A DNA stretch of 64,000 nucleotides from an uncultured Bacteroides sp. Lineage in GTDB: Bacteria; Bacteroidota; Bacteroidia; Bacteroidales; UBA932. Shown one piece after another: positions 43,068-52,336 of this stretch (the stretch's first letter is position 1; every line of letters begins with the position of its first letter). The position numbers and the translations under genes are program-made. The stretch covers positions 1-64,000 of the forward strand of contig UQQM01000009.1 in assembly GCA_900543205.1 (NCBI GenBank). The letters are read 5' to 3'. The notes beneath the pieces were generated by a model, which was not told where the DNA came from, ran no database searches, and saw nothing but the letters and a program-made list of their open reading frames with translations.

Positions 43068-43874
43068 ATGAAGAAACTACTTGCACTGTTCATACTGCTC
43101 GCCTTCATGGCCGCCCCCGCAGGGGCCCAGGACAGCACCGCCACGGATTCGTCACCGAAGCTGATAAACGACTATTCGATGATAGGCGTGAGCTACGGAG
43201 TGACCTTCTCGAACATGTACTTCAGCCCCACCAAGCATCGGAAGCAGTATGTCTTCGCCCCGAACTACGTGTCAATAATGTTCACGAAGCACTGCAAGAT
43301 GTTCGACACGATGCCCCTTTTCGCCATAGTGGGCGGAGTGGCCATGGGCAACGAGGGCTTCGCCTTCGAGCCCGACAAGGAGACGGGAGAGACGACTGCG
43401 ATAGACGGGGCCACATGGTGCTCGATGAAAGTGTTCGAAGTGCCGGTGATGGCCCAGCTCCATATTGACTCCGACCCCTTCAAGATCATGGCCGACGCCG
43501 GAATCTACGGAGGCTGGAGACAGAGCATACTGCGGAAGGGGCCCGGACTGGACCCCCAATGGAGCAACGCCTTCAGGCCGTACGAGAACAGAATCGACTA
43601 CGGTTTTCTGGGCGGCATAGGCTTCGGACTCATGTTCGACCCGGTGGAAATCCATTTCAACTGCCTGATAAGATGGTCTTGGTCGAGCCTGTACCAGCCC
43701 GACTACGCCAGCAGGTATTTCTACGAATACGCCTACCCTTTGGACATCATAGCTTCCGTAGGGCTGCACTTCCAGCTTACGAAGCGCAACGGAAAGACAA
43801 GAAGGGCAATAAGGCAGGAGGCATACAATACCGTATATGGAACGACTCAAGACAATTCCGGTAAGAATAGGTGA
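43068..43874 (+). CDS. predicted outer membrane beta-barrel protein
   Basis: This 268-residue protein has a signal peptide (1-20, APAGAQ) and a body rich in aromatic and glycine-alternating strands (IGVSYGVTFSNMYF, FGLMFDPVEIHFNCLIRWSWSS, IIASVGLHFQL), as in small PorT-like barrels of this phylum. No family could be named with certainty. It lies six bases after the lipoprotein gene and overlaps the start of ispG by 38 bases; its basic C-terminal tail (about 250-268) is encoded in that overlap. Confidence 0.7.
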   Translation: MKKLLALFILLAFMAAPAGAQDSTATDSSPKLINDYSMIGVSYGVTFSNMYFSPTKHRKQYVFAPNYVSIMFTKHCKMFDTMPLFAIVGGVAMGNEGFAFEPDKETGETTAIDGATWCSMKVFEVPVMAQLHIDSDPFKIMADAGIYGGWRQSILRKGPGLDPQWSNAFRPYENRIDYGFLGGIGFGLMFDPVEIHFNCLIRWSWSSLYQPDYASRYFYEYAYPLDIIASVGLHFQLTKRNGKTRRAIRQEAYNTVYGTTQDNSGKNR

Positions 43875-45069
43875 GTCCCTCACAATAGGAGGAGACGCCC
43901 CGATAGTCGTACAGTCTATGTGCGACACCCACACTTCCGACATCGACGCCACCGTCGCCCAGTGCCTGAGGCTGGCAGAGGCCGGAGCGCAGCTGGTGCG
44001 CATCACCGTGCCCGGACTCAAGGACGTGGAAAGCATACGTGAGATACACCGGAGGCTAAGGGAAGCCGGCTGCGGGATACCTCTGGCAGCCGACATCCAC
44101 TTCTCCTCGGACACCGCCATAGCGGTGGCGCCCGTCGTCGAGAAGGTGCGCATCAATCCGGGGAATTTCCACGCCGACCACGACAAGGCCAGGGCGGAGT
44201 TCGCAAGGCTGATCGAAGTCTGCCGCGAGCACGGCACGGCCATACGCATAGGCCTGAACCACGGCTCACTCGGACGCTACATCACCGAAAAATACGGCAA
44301 CACCCCGTTCGCCATGGCTACCGCCGCCATGGAGTGGATAAGGATGTGCGTCGAACGGAATTTCCACTCCGTGGTCGTCTCCCTGAAGGCCAGCAACACG
44401 GTCGTGATGACGCAGGCATACAGGGAGCTGGTCAGGATGATGAGGGAGGACGGCACCGTGTTCCCTCTGCACCTCGGAGTAACCGAGGCCGGCGGAGGCG
44501 ACAGCGGACGGATAAAGTCCTGCATAGGCATAGCCACACTGCTGCAGGAAGGCATAGGCGACACCATCAGGGTATCGCTCACCGAGGCTCCGGAAAATGA
44601 GATTCCCGTCGCGAGATACCTTGCGGAAGGACGAAGGGGCGACGAGATGCTGGACGCCGCCATCGAGTGGGGGCCCAGGCTGCTGAAACACGAAATCGAC
44701 GAGATTCCGGCCTCCGCGGGAGTCTCGGAATATCTCCGCAACGAAATCATGCAGGCCGCCCGCAGGCGCTTCTACAAGGCGGAATACATAGCCTGTCCGG
44801 GATGCGGAAGGACGATGTACGACCTTCAGAAGACTTTCGCCGAGGTCAAGGCCAGAACCTCACATCTCAAGGGAGTGGTGATAGCGGTCATGGGCTGCAT
44901 AGTCAACGGCCCGGGAGAGATGGCGGACGCCGACTGGGGCTACGTGGGCGAAGGCAACGGCAACGTGGCCATCTACCATAAGGGGAAGCCCGTGCTGCGG
45001 CACATACCCGACTCGGAAGCCATAGACAGGCTGCTGGAGCTCATCGAGGCCGACAAGGCCGCCCTATAG
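43837..45069 (+). CDS. ispG: 4-hydroxy-3-methylbut-2-enyl diphosphate synthase
   Basis: This 410-residue iron-sulfur enzyme carries out the sixth step of the MEP isoprenoid pathway. The TIM barrel holds QSMCDTHTSDIDATVAQ, LAADIHFSSD, KVRINPGNF and IRIGLNHGSL. The [4Fe-4S] domain has Cys320 and Cys323 (CPGC), Cys354 in MGCIVNGPGE, and Glu361 as fourth ligand. Many Bacteroidota enzymes carry an extra domain between barrel and cluster domains and exceed 600 residues; this one is short like the E. coli form but keeps the Bacteroidota-style ending. The start overlaps the previous gene by 38 bases; barrel similarity begins within ten residues, so the start is sound. Confidence 0.95.
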   Translation: MERLKTIPVRIGESLTIGGDAPIVVQSMCDTHTSDIDATVAQCLRLAEAGAQLVRITVPGLKDVESIREIHRRLREAGCGIPLAADIHFSSDTAIAVAPVVEKVRINPGNFHADHDKARAEFARLIEVCREHGTAIRIGLNHGSLGRYITEKYGNTPFAMATAAMEWIRMCVERNFHSVVVSLKASNTVVMTQAYRELVRMMREDGTVFPLHLGVTEAGGGDSGRIKSCIGIATLLQEGIGDTIRVSLTEAPENEIPVARYLAEGRRGDEMLDAAIEWGPRLLKHEIDEIPASAGVSEYLRNEIMQAARRRFYKAEYIACPGCGRTMYDLQKTFAEVKARTSHLKGVVIAVMGCIVNGPGEMADADWGYVGEGNGNVAIYHKGKPVLRHIPDSEAIDRLLELIEADKAAL

Positions 45070-46008
45070 GCTGTCGTAATAGGCCTCAATCCTGTCCTTG
45101 ATGTTCCTGCGCAGGCAGTCCTGGTAAAGCCAGGGCTCGCAGCCGTGGAAATCCCCTACGTTCAGGAATCCGCGTATGGGTTCATATTCATCTCCGCTGT
45201 ATCCGTCGAGCACCAGCACATGGTGGGCCGGCGAAACCGTCACCGTGATCGTATCATGCAGGATGGCGGGCGTATCGTCGGTGCGCCAGTTCACGGGATT
45301 GATGCACATCGCACAGGGCACGGATATTATGGGCTTGATATATTCCACGTCCGAAACCGAATTGTAGCATACGGTGACTCCAAGGTCGGTCGCCCCCTGC
45401 GCCGCACGGACGTTGTCCGTCGCCTGCACATCTTCCGGAGTGACCTTGTAGCCCAGCACGTATGCGGCCACAAGATGCCTGTGCAGGGAATCCGGCATGT
45501 TCTTCAGGACCTCCACGACGGCCTTGGCACCCTGGCTGAACCCTGCGAGAACGAAGGGCCTGTCCGGGTCGCGCCTTTCCATGAACACCCTGAACGCCTC
45601 CTGAATGTCCTCGTTAGAGAGCCGGAAGCGGTCGGCGACCACCTCCTCGTCCTGCGTCTCCCAGACATCGATGGTGATCTGGCGGTAATACGGCGAGTAG
45701 AAATTGTTGCCCTCGCCCATGTAATCGGCAATCCTGGAGATTTCGGTATCCATGTCGGCGCGGTGCCCTGGGTTCCAGACATCGGCATAGTGGCAGACGG
45801 AACCGTCGTCCGCCGTCCAGTCGGCCTCCCAGGTGGACACGAAATACAGCACATCGGCACCCCGGCCGGTCGCATCGTCCTCACGGACATACCACGACAC
45901 AGCGTCCCCGTAGTCGGGAGCCTCGGGAATAAACTCCTTCTGCCCGGACTTTCCGTCGCAGGCCGCCACGAGCAGCGTCAGGAAGCACAGGAAAGTGAAC
46001 TTGCGCAT
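45064..46008 (-). CDS. DUF3089 alpha/beta hydrolase lipoprotein
   Basis: This 314-residue lipoprotein (VAAC, Cys17) has an alpha/beta hydrolase core with the nucleophile elbow GFSQGA (FVLAGFSQGAKAVVEVL), an early YYRQITIDVW strand, and a late GDFHGCEPWLY containing a likely catalytic His. This pattern fits DUF3089. The substrate is unknown. ATG 46008 is preferred because the signal peptide starts there; an ATG six codons upstream overlaps rlmI. It is the last gene of a six-gene operon, and its stop overlaps the ispG stop by six bases. Confidence 0.8.
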   Translation of the reverse strand: MRKFTFLCFLTLLVAACDGKSGQKEFIPEAPDYGDAVSWYVREDDATGRGADVLYFVSTWEADWTADDGSVCHYADVWNPGHRADMDTEISRIADYMGEGNNFYSPYYRQITIDVWETQDEEVVADRFRLSNEDIQEAFRVFMERRDPDRPFVLAGFSQGAKAVVEVLKNMPDSLHRHLVAAYVLGYKVTPEDVQATDNVRAAQGATDLGVTVCYNSVSDVEYIKPIISVPCAMCINPVNWRTDDTPAILHDTITVTVSPAHHVLVLDGYSGDEYEPIRGFLNVGDFHGCEPWLYQDCLRRNIKDRIEAYYDSL

Positions 46009-46015
46009 GATATGG

Positions 46016-47218
46016 TCATTCGACATATAGAAGCAGTCCCTTCAGATACTCGCCCTCCGGATGATAGATGCTCACAGGATGGTCTCCGCCCTGGCAGAAG
46101 CGGTCAAGTATGCGCACGCTGCGGCCCGTCTGCGCTGCGGCCGAGAACACTGTGTTCGCAAAAGTGATCTTGTCGACGACCTGGGAGCAGCTGAAAGTGA
46201 ACACCAGGCCTCCCGGGGCGACCTTCGAAATTGCCGCAGCATTGAGACGCTGGTATGCCCGCAGGGCGTTCCTGAGTGCGCCCCGGTGCTTTGCGAATGC
46301 CGGCGGGTCGACTATCATGAGGTCATAGCGCCCGTCCTCGCTGGCCGCAAGGAAGTCCATCGCGTCCGTACAATGGCTCTCTACAACGGTGGAACAGCCT
46401 TCCGCATTCAGCGCCATGTTCCTGTCAAGCAACTGGACCGCCCTCGCCGAGGAATCCACGGAGTCCACGGACAACGCTCCCCCGGCCATGGCATATACGC
46501 TGAATCCTCCGGTGTAGCAGAATAGGTTGAGCACCCTGCGTCCGGCGGCATATTTCCCGACCAGGGCGCGGTTGTCCCTCTGGTCCAGGAAAAAGCCGGT
46601 CTTCTGGCCATGCTCCCAGTCCACGATGAAGCGCCTGCCGTTCTCGAGCACCGTCCTCTCCTCGCCGCCGAAACCGTCGCTGCGATAGAGATACCCGTCA
46701 ACGGGGTCCAGACCGGCCTTGAAAGGCACGGTTCCGGAGCTCTTGTCATAGACGGCGAGCAGGGAGTCGCCGAGCAGCTGCCTCAGGGCCTCGCAAATCC
46801 TTGTCTTCGCCCTGAACATGCCTACGGAATGCGCCTGGAGCACGCAGACCCCGTCATACCAGTCGACTATCAGGCCGGGCAGGCCGTCGCCCTCCCCGTG
46901 CACGAGCCGGAAACAGCTGGTTCCGGAAGAGCCCCCAAGGTCCAGGCCCATGCTCCTGCGCACATCCACAGCCTGTCCGAGCCTCCTGAGCCAGAAGTCC
47001 GGAGCCAGGGGGTCCGAGTCGAACGAGAGCACGCGCACGGCGATGGAACCTATCTGGTAATGTCCGGCCGCGAGATATTCGCCTTCGCTGCTGTAGACGG
47101 CAACCAAGTCGCCCTCGGCGGGCTCTCCCTGTATCTGGGCTATCGCGCCGCTGAACACCCAGGGATGGAAACGTCTCAGAGACTCGTCACGGCCTCTTTT
47201 CAGTATTATCTTTATCAT
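46016..47218 (-). CDS. rlmI: 23S rRNA (cytosine) methyltransferase, RlmI-like
   Basis: This 400-residue enzyme has an N-terminal PUA domain (about 1-75, RRFHPWVFSGAI, EYLAAGHYQ), an EEHEE-type linking domain, and a Rossmann methyltransferase domain with GQKTGFFLDQRDNR, VLNLFCYTGGFSVYAMAGGA (SAM loop) and LMIVDPPAFAK (catalytic motif). RlmI methylates C1962 of E. coli 23S rRNA at C5; the exact base here is inferred. It overlaps the upstream exonuclease gene by 32 bases. Confidence 0.9.
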   Translation of the reverse strand: MIKIILKRGRDESLRRFHPWVFSGAIAQIQGEPAEGDLVAVYSSEGEYLAAGHYQIGSIAVRVLSFDSDPLAPDFWLRRLGQAVDVRRSMGLDLGGSSGTSCFRLVHGEGDGLPGLIVDWYDGVCVLQAHSVGMFRAKTRICEALRQLLGDSLLAVYDKSSGTVPFKAGLDPVDGYLYRSDGFGGEERTVLENGRRFIVDWEHGQKTGFFLDQRDNRALVGKYAAGRRVLNLFCYTGGFSVYAMAGGALSVDSVDSSARAVQLLDRNMALNAEGCSTVVESHCTDAMDFLAASEDGRYDLMIVDPPAFAKHRGALRNALRAYQRLNAAAISKVAPGGLVFTFSCSQVVDKITFANTVFSAAAQTGRSVRILDRFCQGGDHPVSIYHPEGEYLKGLLLYVE

Positions 47219-47843
47219 TCTGCTGGGAATTTGGAGCCAGCTGCTCGGGAGTCAGGGGATTCTTCTCGGACTTGAGCAGCTTCATGTACATCTCGCGGCA
47301 TATCCAGGCATCGGTGGCCGCATACATCTTCTGGGCGGGCGTAAGTTCGTCGGCCTCCCAGTTCGACAGCTGCTGGGTCTTCGAGACCCTGCAGCCGAGG
47401 ATGATGGCGGACATCTTCTTCACGCTCTTGTCCCTGATTCCCCACTCGGAGACTATCTTCTGGAGGTCCACGAAATTCTTCGCCTCGAACTTGTTGTGGT
47501 ACTGCAGACCGCGGATGTCGTCATGCACGGCCGCGCCAACCTTGATTATGTTGGGGTTCGAAAGCACGGCGCACATAAGCCTGCGCATGCCCATCTTGTT
47601 GATCCTGAACAGGAAAGCCTTATCGGGCCCGGACAGCTGCAGCAGGGCGACGTGGTGGTGGGGATGGCCGGGGGTGAACACGGGCCGGGTCTCGGTGTCG
47701 AAACCGACTATCTTCTGGCCCATCAGATAGGCTATCGCCCTGGCGTAATCCAGACCTGTCTTGTCGATTACACGTATCTCCCCCGGGAAAGCCCCCAGAG
47801 GCATCTTCTCTATCTCTTCTGGCAGTATGCTAATTTTGAACAT
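47187..47843 (-). CDS. 3'-5' exonuclease (DEDDy, WRN/RNase D-like)
   Basis: This 218-residue protein carries the DnaQ-fold exonuclease motifs of the WRN/RNase D type: VGFDTETRP (motif I, Asp-x-Glu), VGAAVHDDIRGL (motif II Asp), and YAATDAWICREMY (motif III, Tyr-x3-Asp). It lacks helicase or HRDC domains. Stand-alone forms are frequent in Bacteroidota; the natural substrate, RNA or DNA, is not known. It overlaps both neighbours (14 and 32 bases), so the operon is tightly coupled. Confidence 0.88.
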   Translation of the reverse strand: MFKISILPEEIEKMPLGAFPGEIRVIDKTGLDYARAIAYLMGQKIVGFDTETRPVFTPGHPHHHVALLQLSGPDKAFLFRINKMGMRRLMCAVLSNPNIIKVGAAVHDDIRGLQYHNKFEAKNFVDLQKIVSEWGIRDKSVKKMSAIILGCRVSKTQQLSNWEADELTPAQKMYAATDAWICREMYMKLLKSEKNPLTPEQLAPNSQQNDKDNTEKRP

Positions 47844-48933
47844 ATAGGTCGCTTATCAATATGATGGACCCGTCTTCGGAGTCCGGAGAGGGTGCGGGCC
47901 GGTAGAGGGCCAGCTGCGGATAGGCAATGTCATGGGTGAAAAGGTTGTGGCGCCGCAGCCAGTTATAGCAGTATTCCGCCACCGTATCCAGTCCGCGGAC
48001 CATCACGAAATCCCTGGAAAGCATCCTCCCGTAGGTCAGGGAGCTTTCGTTCATGACTGAAAGGATGTCCGCAAGCTCCATCCTGAGGCTGTCGGGAGCG
48101 ACGCGCGGGGCATCCACTATCACTGCGTCCAAGGGCTTCCTGACGCCCTGCGCGGCATAGCTTTCCACCAGCCGGTGCAGCAGGCTGTCCGGCTCCGAGG
48201 CAGGGAACATCAGGCACTGCGAGCCTGGCACCCCGTTCGCGGCCGCAGCCCGGCGGAAGCGGGTCCTGTAGATGTCCTCCCCCGCTGTCTCCGGGTCATA
48301 GATTATGCCAAGGCTGAGCGTCCTGCCCGGACGTGAGCCGAAGACCCCGTCGAGCATCATGTCCAGAGGAGAGACCACCGGTATACGGTTGCCCGTGGCC
48401 GCCTTGAGCGTATCGATGTCGAACATCCCGTATTCGCAGAGCCCGGGGTCGGCCACGACCACGAGCTTGGCCGGAGCCTTGCCGCCGAAACCGTCAAGGT
48501 CGTATGGAGAGATGTGCACGAGGGTGTCGAGAGCGCATATCAGGCGCATGGCGGACTGCCTGCGCAGCTCCAGGGTGTCACCGGAGGCGACATAGCCCGT
48601 GAAAGGTTCGGCATCGGCGATGCATACTATGGTCTCCCCCGCGAAATCCGGGAGCCCGTCGGTCAGATGCGCGCCGCTGACGTTGTCGCGCACGTCGTAG
48701 GCGGCGAGATAGTCGGCGTAGCCGTAGCAGGCGTCGAGCGTTCCGATTATGCAGATGTTGCCCGAAGGTTCGGGCTCGGAGACGGTCTCGAGCAACTGCC
48801 TTTCCCTCGCGCGGCCACCGTCGATGATCTCCTCCGCATACGGGATGGTGGGCCGGAGATTCTCCTCCCTAAGACCGCAGGAAAGCGCAAGAAAGGCGAG
48901 AGCCGCCGTGCAGATGCATGCTTTTAACCTCAT
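47830..48933 (-). CDS. lipoprotein of unknown function
   Basis: This 367-residue lipoprotein (LALSC, Cys19) is not recognised. The sequence reads as two mixed alpha/beta lobes: SGNICIIGTLDACYGYADYL and LVVVADPGLCEYGMFDIDTLKAA in the first, TLSLGIIYDPETAGEDIYRTRF and LDAVIVDAPRVAPDSLRMEL in the second. Alternating strand and helix with a hinge suggest a periplasmic-binding-protein type I fold, but this is only an impression. ATG 48933 is chosen because it overlaps the pssA stop as ATGA and begins the signal peptide. Confidence 0.7.
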   Translation of the reverse strand: MRLKACICTAALAFLALSCGLREENLRPTIPYAEEIIDGGRARERQLLETVSEPEPSGNICIIGTLDACYGYADYLAAYDVRDNVSGAHLTDGLPDFAGETIVCIADAEPFTGYVASGDTLELRRQSAMRLICALDTLVHISPYDLDGFGGKAPAKLVVVADPGLCEYGMFDIDTLKAATGNRIPVVSPLDMMLDGVFGSRPGRTLSLGIIYDPETAGEDIYRTRFRRAAAANGVPGSQCLMFPASEPDSLLHRLVESYAAQGVRKPLDAVIVDAPRVAPDSLRMELADILSVMNESSLTYGRMLSRDFVMVRGLDTVAEYCYNWLRRHNLFTHDIAYPQLALYRPAPSPDSEDGSIILISDLYVQN

Positions 48934-49646
48934 ATCCTGATGATTGCGAAAATTATGTTCAGCAAGATGTAGACCGTGAATACAGCGATGACCGCAAACG
49001 ACCACGTAAGGCCGAAGACTGCGCAGGCGGCGGCGGAGACCGCAGCCAGCACGAACAGCACCAGCCTCTTGCTCCTGAGCGCCGGGCCGTCGTCGCGGCG
49101 AAACTTTATGGAGAACATCGGTATCTCACAGACGAGCAGGGCGCAGAGCACTGCCGAGAGCACGGGTATGAACGCCCCGGACGCGGCCCATGAGGCGGGA
49201 GCGCCGGCCGGGTTCATGTACACATAATGGCAGAATGCGGCGCAGAGCATCGCTGCGGCCGGGGTCGGAAGCCCTATGAAGGAGGCGTGCTGCCTTTCGT
49301 CCACGTTGAATTTCGCGAGCCTGAGGGCGCTGAACACGGCCAGCAGCAGAGGAATCCAGCAGAGCCAGCCGGAATTGCCCGACGAAAGCATCTGCCTGTG
49401 GAGCATGACCGCCGGAAGCACTCCGAAGCTCACCAGGTCGCAGAGCGAGTCCAGCTCCTTCCCGAGGTCGGAATACGCCTTGAGGGCGCGGGCGGCAAAA
49501 CCGTCGGAGAAATCAAATACGGCGGCGGCCAGCATAAGATAGAACGCGATGTCAGGACGGTCGCCGAATGCATACGTCAAGGCGATGAGTCCGCATACCA
49601 GATTCATCGCCGTAAGAAAATCAGGAAGATACTTCCTTATCGTCAT
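48930..49646 (-). CDS. pssA: CDP-diacylglycerol-serine O-phosphatidyltransferase
   Basis: This 238-residue inner-membrane enzyme makes phosphatidylserine, precursor of phosphatidylethanolamine. The CDP-alcohol phosphatidyltransferase motif is DFSDGFAARALKAYSDLGKELDSLCD (about 45-70, in pieces): DG-x2-AR-x8-G-x3-D-x3-D. About seven membrane segments are seen. It overlaps the C1 peptidase upstream and the lipoprotein downstream by four bases each. The psd decarboxylase is not next to it. Confidence 0.92.
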   Translation of the reverse strand: MTIRKYLPDFLTAMNLVCGLIALTYAFGDRPDIAFYLMLAAAVFDFSDGFAARALKAYSDLGKELDSLCDLVSFGVLPAVMLHRQMLSSGNSGWLCWIPLLLAVFSALRLAKFNVDERQHASFIGLPTPAAAMLCAAFCHYVYMNPAGAPASWAASGAFIPVLSAVLCALLVCEIPMFSIKFRRDDGPALRSKRLVLFVLAAVSAAACAVFGLTWSFAVIAVFTVYILLNIIFAIIRI

Positions 49647-50839
49647 CTGACTCCGAGCTTCTTCTTCAGATCCTTGGTAAGGGCGTCCTTGTGGATCATG
49701 ATGTCGAGGGTCTGGTTCTTGACGAAGGCCTCGGTGGCATACCAGATTCCGTCATATTTCCCGGTGATGCCCCAGGAATTCTTGACCATATAGTACTTCT
49801 TTCCGTCCTGGTCCTTCGCGATTCCGAAAATCTGCATGCCGTGGTCGTCGGTAACGGTCTTGTTGTCGAAGTCAATCTGGCGGGTCTCCTGGCTCGGAAC
49901 CCTCTCGACAATCACGGGCCTGGAGGCTTCGGATGACTCCTCTCCGTCCTTGCCCACCCAGCGCTCCTGGTCGGAGCCGGGAGTCTCGGACTCCTCCTCG
50001 ATGAGGATGGCGAGTCCGTTGCGGGTGAAGCCGGGATGGCTCACGTCGGTGGCCCAGGCTATGGTGTAGCCGTTCTCGAGGGCGTTGTCTATAACCTCCA
50101 TCATCTCGTCAATGGGCACGTTGTACATGTCATCCCAGCGCCAGTTGTCGGCGACTTCGAGCGGGAACCAGGTGTAGAACGGGTGATGGGTATAGGATGT
50201 GAGGGTGATATAGTCGTCGGGGACTATCTTCATCGCGTCGCGCCAGGTCTCGGGAGTGTACTCCACGCCATCGACCGTGAAGGTCTCGGGATATTCGCCG
50301 AGATAGCAGTCGAGGATAGCCTGGAATCCGGGCTTCCAAGCGGTGGTGAGGGTCCTGTTGGGGTTCCTGGACACGGCTGAGACATAGCCGAGGAGCACGG
50401 CGTCAAGCTCCGACTGTGCCGGAAGCTCGGTGCCGTAGTTCATTCCCGTCATGTCCTTGTTGGGCACGAGTCCGTAGTCCCTGATCACGTCCAGCACGTC
50501 CCCGGCCTGCGAGCCGGCCCCGAAATTGAGCTTGCCGTCGAGCCTGACGTATTTCTCGGCCCTGTCCATGTAGGAGTGCGACACGACGAAGAACTCGGAG
50601 AAGTCGGGATAGTCGAGAGTGTCGGTGATGTTGTTGAGCCTTATGGCCTCCGACTCGAAGAAGCTGAGAGTCGAGTAGGCCCAGCAGGTTCCGCTGTTCG
50701 CCTGGTCCTTGATGGAGGTGATGGGGTTGGCCTTGACCGTCGTGAAGGTGTAGTCAAGGTCGGCCACCTTGGGCGCGGACTGCGCGAAGGCGGCCGCTGA
50801 GATGCCGAGAACTACGGCAGATAGGATGAACTTCTTCAT
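49643..50839 (-). CDS. secreted C1-family cysteine peptidase (bleomycin hydrolase-like)
   Basis: This 398-residue protein has a signal peptide (1-19, AFA-Q) and the papain-like triad: Cys52 in NSGTCWAYSTLSF, His333 in TDDHGMQIFG, Asn354 in KNSWG. Its length and the DLDYTFTTVKANPITSIKDQANSGTCW opening match peptidase C1B, aminopeptidase C-like enzymes of Bacteroidota. The signal peptide puts it in the periplasm or outside, unlike cytosolic bleomycin hydrolases. It is the first gene of the six-gene operon, with a -7 box eight bases upstream. Confidence 0.92.
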   Translation of the reverse strand: MKKFILSAVVLGISAAAFAQSAPKVADLDYTFTTVKANPITSIKDQANSGTCWAYSTLSFFESEAIRLNNITDTLDYPDFSEFFVVSHSYMDRAEKYVRLDGKLNFGAGSQAGDVLDVIRDYGLVPNKDMTGMNYGTELPAQSELDAVLLGYVSAVSRNPNRTLTTAWKPGFQAILDCYLGEYPETFTVDGVEYTPETWRDAMKIVPDDYITLTSYTHHPFYTWFPLEVADNWRWDDMYNVPIDEMMEVIDNALENGYTIAWATDVSHPGFTRNGLAILIEEESETPGSDQERWVGKDGEESSEASRPVIVERVPSQETRQIDFDNKTVTDDHGMQIFGIAKDQDGKKYYMVKNSWGITGKYDGIWYATEAFVKNQTLDIMIHKDALTKDLKKKLGVR

Positions 50840-50847
50840 ATCTCGTA

Positions 50848-50855
50848 CAAATCTA
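50848..50855 (-). promoter_or_regulatory. -7 box of the C1 peptidase operon
   Basis: TAGATTTG reads on the minus strand from 50855 to 50848, 8 bases before the ATG at 50839. Confidence 0.6.
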
Positions 50856-50913
50856 AATTTTCCGAATTACAATTATAGCAATTTTTCCGCAATCGTCCCA
50901 ATATGCAGAGCAT

Positions 50914-51029
50914 GTCCGGCTGAGCAGTTTCCTGTCGAAGAGGCTAGCCGCCCGCGGCTGTGAGCGGGCGATGCGAAGCATCGATGGAGCGAAGCGGAAC
51001 CTCTGAGGCAGGAAACTGCTCAGCCGGAC
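50914..51029. repeat. structured dispersed repeat, copy 2
   Basis: A 21-base perfect outer stem (50914-50934 with 51009-51029) encloses AGAGG/CCTCT (50939-50943 with 51000-51004) and the 64-base core 50940-51003. The core differs from copy 1 at only two positions, A instead of C in both GCGNAGC motifs. The outer stem sequence differs from that of copy 1, yet pairs perfectly. It begins six bases after the purB stop and may also act as its 3' hairpin; the C1 peptidase promoter is on the far side. Confidence 0.75.
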
Positions 51030-51035
51030 TATTCT

Positions 51036-52331
51036 CTACTCTATGCCGACTCTCTTGAAGATATAGTCGACGTTCTTGAAGTAGTAGTCGAGGGTGAAGC
51101 AGCCGTCAAGCTCGTCGGGCGAGAGAAGTCCCATGACCCTGGCTTCAGCGGCCAGCAGGGTCTTGTAGTCCAGACCTTCCGTCCAGGCCTTCATGGCAAT
51201 GGGCTGCACGGTGTCGTAGGCCTCCTCCCGCGACAGGCCTTTGCCTATCAGCGCGTTCATGACCCTCTGCGCGAAAATCACTCCCCTGGTCAGGTAGATG
51301 TTCGAGAGCATCCTCTCAGGATAGACCACGAGATTCTCGAGTATGCCCTTGAAGCGGTTGAGCATGTAATCAAGCAGCTCGGTGGCATCGGGCAGGATTA
51401 TGCGCTCGGTCGATGAGTGCGAAATGTCCCTCTCGTGCCAGAGGGCGACGTTCTCGCATGAGGAGCACATATAGCCGCGCATGACCCTGGCGCAGCCGCA
51501 GATGTTCTCGCTGCTTATGGGATTGCGCTTGTGCGGCATGGCGCTGGAGCCCTTCTGCCCCTTGGTGAACGCCTCCTCGGCCTCGCGCACCTCGGTACGC
51601 TGGAGGCTGCGCACCTCCATGGCCATCTGCTCGAGCGTGGACGCTATGACCGCGAGGGTCGCCATGTAATACGCATGCCTGTCCCTCTGCAGCACCTGGG
51701 TGGAGATGTTGGCGGAATTGATTCCGAGCTGTGCACATACGTAGTCCTGGATGAACGGGGGTATGTTCGCGAAATTGCCCACCGCGCCGCTCATCTTGCC
51801 GGCTTCCACTCCGGCTGCGGCCGCCTTGAAACGCTCGATGTTGCGCTTGGTCTCCTCATACCAGAGAGCCCATTTCAGGCCGAAGGAGGTGATGTCGGCA
51901 TGGACTCCGTGGGTACGGCCTATGCAGGGGGTGCCCTTGAACTCAATGGCGCGGCGGCGCAGCACCTCCAGGAAGTCCTCCAGGTCCTTCAGCAGTATGG
52001 CGTCGGCCTGCTTCAGCAGGTAGCCGTTCGCAGTGTCCACCACGTCGGTGGAGGTGAGCCCGTAGTGGACCCATTTCTTCTCCTCCCCCAGGCTCTCGCT
52101 GACCGCGCGGGTGAACGCGACCACGTCATGCTTGGTCTGGAGTTCTATCTCCTTTATCCTCTCCACGTTGAAAGCGGCCCTGGCACGTATCTTCTCGACG
52201 TCCTCCTCCGGGATGACCCCGAGCTTGCTCCATGCCTCGCAGGAAAGTATCTCCACCTTCAGGTAGGCGCTGAACTTGTTCTCCTCGGTCCAGACGTCCC
52301 TCATCACCTTGCGCGAATATCTCTCTATCAT
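51036..52331 (-). CDS. purB: adenylosuccinate lyase
   Basis: This 431-residue cytosolic enzyme splits SAICAR to AICAR and adenylosuccinate to AMP, releasing fumarate. The fumarase/aspartase signature [11 protein letters not shown] is near residue 265 (Met265), forming the flexible loop with the catalytic Ser. [15 protein letters not shown] (general acid His region) and [10 protein letters not shown] are in place. Length is typical of the Bacillus-like type. It lies five bases after purC in a two-gene operon. Confidence 0.95.
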   Translation of the reverse strand: MIERYSRKVMRDVWTEENKFSAYLKVEILSCEAWSKLGVIPEEDVEKIRARAAFNVERIKEIELQTKHDVVAFTRAVSESLGEEKKWVHYGLTSTDVVDTANGYLLKQADAILLKDLEDFLEVLRRRAIEFKGTPCIGRTHGVHADITSFGLKWALWYEETKRNIERFKAAAAGVEAGKMSGAVGNFANIPPFIQDYVCAQLGINSANISTQVLQRDRHAYYMATLAVIASTLEQMAMEVRSLQRTEVREAEEAFTKGQKGSSAMPHKRNPISSENICGCARVMRGYMCSSCENVALWHERDISHSSTERIILPDATELLDYMLNRFKGILENLVVYPERMLSNIYLTRGVIFAQRVMNALIGKGLSREEAYDTVQPIAMKAWTEGLDYKTLLAAEARVMGLLSPDELDGCFTLDYYFKNVDYIFKRVGIE

Positions 52332-52336
52332 GGCCG

